NCBI GenBank assembly: GCA_054601695.1
Contig: BAAHQB010000407.1
Location: forward strand, 59,690-123,689
DNA from: Amorphochlora amoebiformis
Taxonomy: Eukaryota > Cercozoa > Chlorarachniophyceae
Direction of reading: 5' to 3'
Length of the DNA stretch: 64,000 bases
Under the pieces are notes generated by a model. That model did no database searches. It was not told the DNA's origin and saw only the letters and a program-made list of their open reading frames with translations. This document shows positions 1-64,000 of this stretch, one piece after another (position 1 is the stretch's first letter; the number at the start of each line of letters is the position of its first letter). The position numbers were made by a program, and so were the translations under genes.

Positions 1-9
1 ATATACATT

Positions 10-6664
<6,655 letters not shown>

Positions 6665-7286
6665 CAGTGTGGGTGATTATAGTACACATATACGTCCTTT
6701 AGCCTAAGTTTATGAAAAGTGTAGCTAGAATCTAGGAATTTCGAAGTTGAAGTTGTTATAATATCATGAATCATTTGCTCATTTCTACATATTTATCATG
6801 ATCCACATGATCGGAATTTAGATATATCTAGATATCGATGTACTTATGCGAGGCTTATCATTTAAGAGCGTACACACTGGCTAGCATATACATTAGTCGG
6901 CATTTCAAGACTGGTACGCTTCTCTAGCTTCTAGACGAAAGTATAATATACTCCAGAAATTCTACATACTAGAGATATGTCAATCACGGTCACAAGGTTT
7001 AAAAGCATACACATTAGGTACGCTTCTATATATATATATAGACTAAAGTATAATATACTCCAGAAATTCTACATACTACTAGAGATATGTCAATCACGGT
7101 CACAAGGTTTAAAAAACCGACAATGATCACCGATGCGCATATATATATATCAGCTTCCCAGTAGTTTCTTTTCGTATTACATTCAGATTTCTATATGATT
7201 GAACTAGTTTCAACACGTACACATTCAACTATTTAACTGGTTCAGTGCGAGTCTCGTCTTTCCGTGCATCGAGTGCCACCTGAGAG
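6665..7286. other. Spacer between convergent carrier and GPN1 genes
   Basis: About 620 bases of mostly non-microsatellite sequence between two stop codons, presumably the two 3' UTRs. No coding exon was recognised. It contains a direct repeat of about 95 bases (6911-7010 and 7018-7115). Confidence 0.6.
6911..7115. repeat. Direct repeat, two copies of about 95 bases
   Basis: Both copies contain GGTACGCTTCT, AAGTATAATATACTCCAG, AAATTCTACATACTA and TCAATCACGGTCACAAGG. Copy 2 has a TA insertion in place of the CTAGCTTC segment of copy 1 and an extra ACT. It may be a 3' UTR element duplication. Confidence 0.85.
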
Positions 7287-18796
<11,510 letters not shown>

Positions 18797-19159
18797 CACC
18801 ACGTGTGAGCGGGTACTGTCTGGTTCGCAGAAATCTCTGGAGACTTGTAGAGATTCTGAATGATATTATTAGAGGTCTAATTAAAGTTGGGATTAACCGA
18901 TTGATGCTTATTTATGTAATCTGGTGAAATATCCTTAGAAAAAATAAAAGTGGAAATTGTGTCGTGCTTGCGCGGATGTGCTTTTTTTTCTACATTCGTC
19001 ACCTGTCAAGACCTCAATATGGCAAAGTTTCCACTTTAAGCGTAATATAGGAAATCTTATCTGAATATATTACGAATCATCAATCGACGATCCATTATCC
19101 TGTTAATCACCGTTACTACCGGTTGGCTGATCCAGAGCGATGAATAAATTTCCAGATAG
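18797..19159. promoter_or_regulatory. Divergent spacer between GPN1 and the plus-strand membrane protein gene
   Basis: About 360 bases without long TA runs between the GPN1 start codon and the first recognised exon of the plus-strand gene. It probably holds a bidirectional promoter and the unrecognised first exon of that gene. Candidate starts are ATG near 18863 (MILLE then GTCTAA) and near 18977; neither is convincing. Confidence 0.45.
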
Positions 19160-24592
<5,433 letters not shown>

Positions 24593-24641
24593 TAGGCCAA
24601 TCCTCCCTCGGGGGTATACCGATACCTCTATGGACATATAC

Positions 24642-24689
<48 letters not shown>

Positions 24690-24723
24690 GGCCAATCCTC
24701 CTTGGGGGTATACCGATATCTAT

Positions 24724-24772
<49 letters not shown>

Positions 24773-24810
24773 CCAATCCTCCTTCGGGGGATACCAATAT
24801 TTGTATGGCC

Positions 24811-24844
<34 letters not shown>

Positions 24845-24905
24845 TTATATATATATTTAATTAAATCCTCCTGCGGGTGTATACAGATATTTGTATGTCA
24901 ATATA

Positions 24906-24956
<51 letters not shown>

Positions 24957-24995
24957 CCAATCCTCCTTCGGGGGTATACCGATATCTGTATGGAC

Positions 24996-25044
<49 letters not shown>

Positions 25045-25084
25045 CCAATCCTCCTTTGGGGGGTATACCGATATTTGTATGGCC

Positions 25085-25130
<46 letters not shown>

Positions 25131-25242
25131 CCAATCCTCCTTCGGGGGTATACCGATATCTGCATGGCCATATACATATATTATATATATATATATATAG
25201 GCCAATCCTCCCTCGGGGGTATACCGATATTTGTATGGCCAT

Positions 25243-25291
<49 letters not shown>

Positions 25292-25336
25292 CCAATCCTC
25301 CTTCGGGGGTATACCGATATTTGTATGGCCATATAC

Positions 25337-25428
<92 letters not shown>

Positions 25429-25506
25429 CACACATATATTTACATACGATTAAATGATATATGTAAATAGGCCAATCCTCCTTCGGGGGTATACTGATAT
25501 CTGTAC

Positions 25507-25547
<41 letters not shown>

Positions 25548-25586
25548 CCAATCCTCCTTCGGGGGTATACCGATATTTGTATGGCC

Positions 25587-25648
<62 letters not shown>

Positions 25649-25688
25649 TTATATATATATCATATATATATATATATATATATATGTG

Positions 25689-25719
<31 letters not shown>

Positions 25720-25720
25720 G

Positions 25721-25788
<68 letters not shown>

Positions 25789-25827
25789 CCAATCCTCCTT
25801 CGGGGGTATACCGATATTTGTATGGCC

Positions 25828-25862
<35 letters not shown>

Positions 25863-25945
25863 ATATATGTATATATATACATATATATATAGGCCAATCC
25901 TCCCTCGGGGGTATACCGATATTTGTATGGCCATATACATATATA

Positions 25946-25991
<46 letters not shown>

Positions 25992-26025
25992 CCAATCTCC
26001 TTCGGGGGTATACCGATATCTGTAT

Positions 26026-26075
<50 letters not shown>
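24593..26075 (+). repeat. Array of about 14 acceptor-containing 5' echoes upstream of the JmjC exon
   Basis: A unit of about 45 bases (TATAG/GCCAATCCTCC...GGGGGTATACCGATA..GTATGGCCAT) recurs near 24594, 24689, 24770, 24866 (divergent), 24955, 25043, 25129, 25199, 25290, 25470, 25545, 25787, 25891 and 25990, separated by (TA)n. Each copy matches the acceptor and first 40 or so bases of exon 26076-26156 and then breaks at the TATGGCC step. Only the last copy continues into coding sequence. Confidence 0.95.
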
Positions 26076-31286
<5,211 letters not shown>

Positions 31287-31313
31287 CACGCTACAAGAAC
31301 GTCTAACCTGTGG

Positions 31314-31375
<62 letters not shown>

Positions 31376-31557
31376 CATATATATATATATATGTAAATAT
31401 ATATACATATATTTTTATATATACATATAGGTATATAGATATATGTATAGATATTAAATAAATTTAGATATATATATATATACGTGGGTATATAAATATG
31501 CGTGTACATATATACATAGTTATATATCTTTTATACATATATCTTAATACATGTGTT

Positions 31558-31626
<69 letters not shown>

Positions 31627-31718
31627 CATATATACATATATATATATACATATATATTTATATATATATATATATGCTAATATGTATAGGCTAATATATA
31701 TATATGCTATGTATATAA

Positions 31719-31778
<60 letters not shown>

Positions 31779-31933
31779 GTGTGTGTGTGTATATATATCT
31801 GAAAACTAATGGAGAACTTTATTTTCATATATGTGTATATGTATGCACATATACATATATATATATATATATATATATTTTATACATATATATATATATA
31901 TATATATATAATATAATATAATATGATATAAAT
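31287..31933. other. TA-rich spacer, nothing coding recognised
   Basis: Between the probable end of the JmjC gene and the minus-strand stop at 31934. Mostly (TA)n with short unique pieces at 31420-31550 and 31800-31850. No exon with matching splice sites was found. Confidence 0.5.
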
Positions 31934-31981
31934 TTACTTGTTAAGCTCGTCCTGGAAGAACCTTACGGATGACATTCATTG

Positions 31982-32033
<52 letters not shown>

Positions 32034-32327
32034 ATTTTTCTTTAGATTCTATATAAATTATATATTATCATTTTTTATATATAAAAAAAATTATATTTAT
32101 ATATATATATATATATTATATATACATATATATATGTATATGTGTATATGTGTGTATATGTGTATATATTATACATATATATATATATACATCCAGCTTT
32201 TGGGCTTATAGCATTAGTCCTCGAGAAATTTCTGGATAACCTCTACCTTCGCCGCAATTTTGTGTCTTTTCTCAAGTCGCATAGACACGTACCTTTTTCT
32301 AGACATTGCAGGTATATCACACACATT

Positions 32328-32329
<2 letters not shown>
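31934..32329 (-). CDS. C-terminal exons of an unrecognised basic protein
   Basis: Exon 32329-32241 (29 codons, [18 protein letters not shown] then KIAAKVE) joins in phase to 31951-31934 (DELNK, stop TAA) over a TTCCAG acceptor. The product end is lysine/arginine-rich and helical. Upstream exons were not found. The plus strand is also open across 32190-32315 ([15 protein letters not shown]) and would fit the phase of the plus-strand exon at 33019, so the strand call is not certain. Confidence 0.45.
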
Positions 32330-32380
<51 letters not shown>

Positions 32381-32414
32381 ATCTATCAGATATTGCAGGT
32401 ATATCACACATATT

Positions 32415-32449
<35 letters not shown>

Positions 32450-32483
32450 ATCTGTCAGATATTGCAGGTATATCACACACATT

Positions 32484-32522
<39 letters not shown>

Positions 32523-32556
32523 ATCTATCAGATATTGCAGGTATATCACACATATT

Positions 32557-32610
<54 letters not shown>

Positions 32611-32645
32611 CACATCTATCAGATATTGCAGGTATTTCACACACA
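32330..32645. repeat. Four copies of a 45-base splice-site segment with (TA)n
   Basis: CAGATATTGCAGGTATATCACACA(C/T)ATTTACTATATA recurs near 32385, 32455, 32528 and 32618. It matches the edge of the 32241-32329 segment. On the minus strand the copies carry the acceptor (5' echoes upstream); on the plus strand they carry a GCAG/GTATAT donor (3' echoes downstream). Either reading fits the window-wide rule. Confidence 0.85.
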
Positions 32646-32750
32646 TCTAGTGTATATTACCACATCTATCGCTAAAGATATAGTATACTTATAACATTCA
32701 TCCACTGGTTATTATTAACCCTTGACCAAGTGGTGTGGGTATAGTTTATA

Positions 32751-32816
<66 letters not shown>

Positions 32817-32947
32817 GTATAATATAATATAATTCAAGCGAGCAAATACAGCATTACATAAGTTTTTAGGTATATCTACATACATATACATACATATATA
32901 GATACTTATATGTACATATTCATAAATATATATAATGTTTATATTTG

Positions 32948-33003
<56 letters not shown>

Positions 33004-33018
33004 GTACTATTCTTTTAG

Positions 33019-38517
<5,499 letters not shown>

Positions 38518-38818
38518 AACTAGAAGCACTTCGAGTGCCAACCTTTCTAGAATTTCTAGAATTTTCTAGAACTTGTAATTCTCATCGATTTTCTAGAACT
38601 TTCTAGAATTTTCTAGAACTTGTAATTATCATCGACAGTATTAGAGTAACACGTTACCATGTGTGCAATATATGCCATTAATTATACGAATGTATCTAGT
38701 GTTTTAAACTTCCGTGTGAACTCATTTTAGTTATTTTTTGAGGCCTTACTCTACCAACGGTCACTAGTTAAACTTAACTACTAGATATATATATATATAT
38801 ATATGTAATATATACATT

Positions 38819-38865
<47 letters not shown>

Positions 38866-38867
38866 AG

Positions 38868-38899
<32 letters not shown>

Positions 38900-39423
38900 C
38901 ATATGGGGCCGGCCCTAAACAGTTGCTGATGATTATTAGTACTAGTAGTGGGTACATGAAATTTTATATATCCTCATATAGTGTATGTAACTCGTAAATT
39001 ACATGAATACAGTCTAGACAGTAGTTACATGTAGATATTTCTCCGCAGGTACTTCAGTCTCCATGCAGGCCATACACATTCATCGAAATGACAACATATT
39101 TTTCATCTGAATTAAACTCCAAATTTCAACACTCAAGAAGCCTAAGACTTCATACTGGTCTGGTGTAATCTAGGTAATTTGTGTTAGTATGCTAGGTACG
39201 ACCTATCATCTACTACACTTGTCATACTCATGATTCTTAAGTTGTCAAAGTCTCGACCAGAGAGACTCTACTGTTTGTGTCTAGCTAGCCTAATATTGAC
39301 TCTTGTTTTACTTCTAACTAAACTGTAAAACTTGGCATGCTTCATTGAATAATACTAGAATAGCTGTACGTGTTGCTGTGGTTACTTCAGCTCCATCGTC
39401 AATATCGACATCATGTGATCGAT
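38518..39423. other. Spacer between convergent genes, partly unique sequence
   Basis: About 900 bases between the stop of the 33-38 kb gene and the LRRC57-like stop. Apart from TA at 38785-38895 it is non-repetitive AT-rich sequence and presumably contains both 3' UTRs. No further exon with consistent splice sites was seen. Confidence 0.55.
38542..38640. promoter_or_regulatory. TTCTAGAA palindrome cluster resembling heat-shock elements
   Basis: TTCTAGAA occurs repeatedly in tight spacing, in two tandem blocks each ending AACTTGTAATT(C/A)TCATCGA. Alternating NGAAN and NTTCN pentamers are the established heat-shock-factor consensus. The position is just downstream of a stop codon rather than upstream of a recognised gene, so regulatory use is unproven. 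Confidence 0.4.
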
Positions 39424-43990
<4,567 letters not shown>

Positions 43991-44175
43991 GGGGTCGGAG
44001 TTTGAAGCAAGTTTTGAAAGCTGTACCCTTCGATATTGAAAGTGAATATGAGGGGTATTCAAGGAAGATATACATCATATCTCATGTGGATATCAGATAC
44101 TCACGGTGCCGAAAAGAAAAGGAAATTATCTTTTCGGTAGATTTAGGAGGGCGTCACCTCGCCAAACAGCGTGCG
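43991..44175. promoter_or_regulatory. 185-base bidirectional promoter between LRRC57 and V-ATPase G
   Basis: The two start codons face away from each other across 185 bases with no microsatellite. The space must hold both promoters and both 5' leaders. No canonical TATA box was identified. The pyrimidine- and C-rich 43765-43815 lies in LRRC57 intron 1. Confidence 0.7.
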
Positions 44176-44728
44176 ATGTCCAAACAGGTTCCTCTCTCAT
44201 CTCCATTCACCATTGGTTGTAATGAAAACATTCAAAAACTATCTCCAGGGAGCATATCTTACCGAGTTACAAGCTGCGGACAAGAAGGCACAGGAGATAA
44301 TCAACCAGGCATATGAAAGTAAGCCCCGCAAATCATTCCGGAGGGATTCGCGAGTGATGGGCTTGTAATTTCAGAACGAAGAGTGTTAAAACAAGAAGTT
44401 GAGGCTCAGGCTAACAAAGAGCTTGAGATCCAGAAGAAGAAGCTCAGGGCTGACATCCTTGGAGGCGAGGTATGCCAGATATCTTTCATCTTCTCGATGA
44501 ACATTTCACACCTATATTACGCAGGTTAAGACTGCCTCGGACGAAGCACAAAAAAAGAAACTCAAGGAAGAAACAGATAAAAAGCTGGTAGAGATGAAGA
44601 AGAAGGCTGCTTCAAAGAAGGACCTATCTTTAAGCATCATCTTGCACTACGTGACAAAGGTTGATCCCACGGCCAAGAAAGTTCACTTCCAGGCATATGA
44701 ACAGAAAGCTATCGCTTCTGTGGCTTAG
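44176..44728 (+). CDS. ATP6V1G: V-type ATPase subunit G, complete 4-exon gene
   Basis: Peripheral stalk subunit of the V1 sector, coupling ATP hydrolysis to proton pumping in vacuolar and endosomal membranes. Exons: 44176-44187, 44249-44318, 44375-44469 and 44525-44728 (stop TAG), 381 bases, 126 aa, which is the normal family length. Exon 1 codes only MSKQ. Family features follow: the QGAYLTELQAADKKAQEI start of the stalk helix, KRRVLKQEVEAQ, a long charged helix rich in Lys/Glu/Ala, and the C-terminal SIILHYVTKVDP that matches the conserved VT-V end. Introns are only 55 to 61 bases, unlike the kilobase TA introns elsewhere in the window. Confidence 0.93.
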
Positions 44729-45157
44729 TTTATCCGAAATTTAAGATCTTTCTCGGGATGGGGACGAGAGCCATGGCACTTGATCTTTAGAAACACAGGG
44801 GCCGTCTCCGACGTCCACTGTACCGTGCTGGTTGCGGCGCATAAGGCAACTGTTGGAAGTAATCTCTAAGGACCCAATTATATACTTCAGTTTTCAGACT
44901 ATTTCAAATACCTGACGTGCGGAGTAGAATGAATGTATAGTTTTAAAAAAACCTACGGTACTACTAGCTAGCTAGCTAGTACAAGCTTGGTATGTACAGT
45001 CGATCGAAAAACCTATACACACGTGCACGGTACTAATTTAATCTACTAGCTACAGTCGATCCGATAGTAAGTTGAATACATGTGTAGTCACTGATGTGTG
45101 TACACATACCTAGTCTAGATATATATCGCATAAAAAAAAAACTTAATCAACGCGCGC

Positions 45158-45199
<42 letters not shown>

Positions 45200-45241
45200 G
45201 TTGGATATATCGACTAAGTTCAGTATTTTCGTATATGAGGG
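44729..45241. other. Spacer between convergent V-ATPase G and minus-strand gene
   Basis: About 510 bases, mostly unique. It contains CTAGCTAGCTAGCTAG at 44965-44980, two AAAAACCTA segments, and a TA run at 45160-45198. No exon was recognised. Confidence 0.6.
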
Positions 45242-46809
<1,568 letters not shown>

Positions 46810-46858
46810 CTTAAAAAATAAAATAATATATATAGGTACATATCTGTAAACAAATATA

Positions 46859-46951
<93 letters not shown>

Positions 46952-47014
46952 ATAAATATATCTATGTAAACACATATATTATGTGAATATACACATGTAT
47001 ATATACACATATAC

Positions 47015-47053
<39 letters not shown>

Positions 47054-47078
47054 ATATATAATATATATATATATTTTT

Positions 47079-47128
<50 letters not shown>

Positions 47129-47242
47129 GTGTGCGGGTACATGTAGATTTATATATCCTGATAATATATATCTAAATATATACACATATATATATATATA
47201 TATAAATGTATAATATATATATATATATGACTAGTTTTTCAG

Positions 47243-47303
47243 GCATGTAGTGTATGCGTTGCGTTGCTCTGTGCAGCTCCATGCCACAGATAAGGTTTTG
47301 CCT

Positions 47304-47398
<95 letters not shown>

Positions 47399-48088
47399 CA
47401 GGTGAATACACGCATGGATTCCCTGTTAAGTCCCTAATACATTTGCCCTGTCTTCGTTCTCTAAGAGAAATTCATAGTCCTGACCCGACCGAACCCTGAT
47501 CACCTACGCCGCTGAACCCTCCAAATCTTAACATCACTACTTCCCGCCAAAAAAAAAGCAATAATCTTCCCGCCAAACAACTTTCCCTTCTAAGGACTAC
47601 AAGGTTTAGTGTTCTCTTTTCGTTACACCTTTCGTACACTCTCCAAGCAGGTCCAAGACCGACTTGCATTGCGTCTTGGCCCACAGCTCAGTCTTATCTC
47701 TCACTCTAGCGTCATCTCCGACGCTCCATCTGCTCCGGGATTAATAGATCCTCAGCTAAGCGAAGGTTTCACAAGAAAATATCGATCTCTCGGAAATGAT
47801 TGGGAGACCTACCGCACGCGCTGCTCGTCCCTTGACCAGCCGTCCATTCTCGCTAAAATGCAGGTTGTGTCGGAAAATCCGGAATACTCCCGGGATACCG
47901 GCTATTACCGGGCTTTTGCTGTTTTTTTTTTAAAAATTTTAATTAGAGGGTAGTATTTATCCATTAGAGGGTGTTAACAGTGTTTTTGTCCAATGTCCCT
48001 CCCATGTCCCATGTAGCTGCAACAACAACATGACCGCCTTAGCGACCAGTCTTCCCCCTCCCTTTCCTACGGCCTTCTAAGCATCTAA
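47243..48088 (+). CDS. Unrecognised protein, four 3' exons
   Basis: Exons: 47243-47304 (HVVYALRCSVQLHATDKVLP), 47402-47424 (EYTHGFP), 47651-47863 (71 codons, with EGFTRKYRSLGNDWETYR) and 48017-48088 (LQQQHDRLSDQ..., stop TAA), in phase. The alternative is that the second exon reads on to a stop at 47499 and a separate gene starts near 47.6 kb; no in-frame ATG supports that. The first exon needs two bases from an upstream exon not found. No family was recognised. Confidence 0.5.
47541..47579 (+). promoter_or_regulatory. Two TTCCCGCC motifs, E2F-like
   Basis: CTTCCCGCCAAA occurs twice about 26 bases apart. This is the established E2F/DP consensus core (TTTCCCGC family). It lies within the proposed intron 47425-47650; if the gene instead starts near 47.6 kb, it would be a promoter element. 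Confidence 0.4.
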
Positions 48089-48579
48089 TAGATAGTCGGA
48101 CAATCAAAAGGGTTAGAATGATGATGTGTGGTCCATATTTCAAGGAGATTTAGAGGGGGGGGGGGTGCGTATATTTCTGGCAAGGATGTAGATATCCCAA
48201 GGAGGGCAAGAGAGGGATAAGCACGAAAGAGAAGGAAAAAGAGAAGAAAAAGAGAGGAAAAAGGCAAAGAGAGAAAGAGAAAAACAAGGGATTTTCGTGA
48301 GAAAAAAAAAAACAGAGAGACATGAAGGTTACGGTGAGTGACTATGTCATGTTTCATTGGTCAGGTTCGAAGTCCGTTAATTGAAAATATCGCTTGTTTA
48401 TTTTGCAATAACATAGGCCGACTGTAGATATTGGCAGGTAGTACCTAATAATTAATTTACGAGTGAATGGATGAATATGTAGGGTGTTACCGTAGGAAGA
48501 TATGTAAGAAATTTATACCGTTTCTAACAATTTGGGATCAATGATTCAACTGTTGTGCTACAAATTGTATTGATACTAT

Positions 48580-48628
<49 letters not shown>

Positions 48629-48642
48629 CATAGTATATATAT

Positions 48643-48681
<39 letters not shown>

Positions 48682-48827
48682 TATATAAATATATATTTAT
48701 ACTTATATAAAATACCAATATACCCAAGTTTCAATCTTATACATACATTCTCCCTTCGGAAACAACACAGACCAGCCGCTTAAGGTGAGACCCTAGGAGT
48801 TTGGGTTTCCTTGATTAAATTTACCAG
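48089..48827. other. Spacer with purine-rich segment, nothing coding recognised
   Basis: 48150-48320 is rich in GA and G, giving a Phe/Leu/Ser frame on the minus strand that is probably compositional. 48330-48570 is unique AT-rich sequence. 48580-48705 is (CA)n/(TA)n. Confidence 0.5.
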
Positions 48828-49375
<548 letters not shown>

Positions 49376-49389
49376 ATTACAACCTTAAC

Positions 49390-63901
<14,512 letters not shown>

Positions 63902-63953
63902 GTATATAATGTATATATATATACATATACATGTGTGTGTGTATATAATATAT

Positions 63954-63989
<36 letters not shown>

Positions 63990-64000
63990 CTAATACTTGT

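Noticed and set aside
47225-47305. Minus-strand exon reading ICGMELHRATQRIHYMPEK
   Set aside because: The plus-strand reading has the stronger acceptor (TTTTTCAG) and donor (G/GTATAT) and joins in phase to the next plus-strand exon.
47472-47684. 70-residue minus-strand frame
   Set aside because: It is antisense to better supported plus-strand coding segments and has no splice partners.

Overview
This window is nuclear DNA of a eukaryote, not a prokaryote. Genes are broken into very short exons (about 12 to 200 bases) by introns made largely of (TA)n microsatellite. Splice sites are almost all GT-AG, with donors often GTATAT or GTATGC and acceptors often TATAG. The standard code fits every model. 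TTAGGG/CCCTAA repeats lie inside genes in both orientations. I cannot name the species; a unicellular eukaryote with a highly repetitive genome is the best guess. Most long reading frames are translations of (TA)n, (CT)n or CCCTAA and are not proteins. The gene models were built by hand, by requiring that splice phase match from exon to exon and that the joined protein resemble a known family.

Layout: (1) 1-6664 (+), 3' part of a mitochondrial carrier gene. (2) 7287-18796 (-), a complete 15-exon GPN1 GTPase gene, joined reading frame 365 aa. (3) 19160-22775 (+), a single-pass membrane protein whose first exon is not identified. (4) 26076-31286 (+), a JmjC (FIH-like) oxygenase, 5' end not found. 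(5) About 31934-32329 (-), a short C-terminal gene fragment. (6) 33019-38517 (+), an unrecognised gene. (7) 39424-43990 (-), a complete 7-exon LRRC57-like leucine-rich repeat gene. (8) 44176-44728 (+), a complete 4-exon V-ATPase subunit G gene, divergent from LRRC57 across 185 bases. (9) 45242-46809 (-), 47243-48088 (+) and 48828-49375 (+), small unrecognised genes. (10) 49390 to the right edge (-), a gene of about 25 exons for a beta-propeller protein of the GH32/43-like type.

The unusual feature is the intron architecture. Nearly every exon in a TA-rich intron has truncated copies of itself beside it (called echoes here). Copies of its first part, with the acceptor, lie upstream; copies of its last part, with the donor, lie downstream. 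In several places these became arrays: about 35 copies of a splice acceptor in GPN1 (14452-15560), about 20 of a donor in the propeller gene (59972-60553), about 19 of a donor at 34612-36595, and about 14 of an acceptor at 24593-26075. Telomere-like tracts also sit at exon edges, twice flanked by direct repeats of exon sequence.

Most of the recognised genes are housekeeping: carrier transport, RNA polymerase II assembly GTPase, and vacuolar acidification. No RNA genes, transposon proteins or CRISPR arrays were seen.
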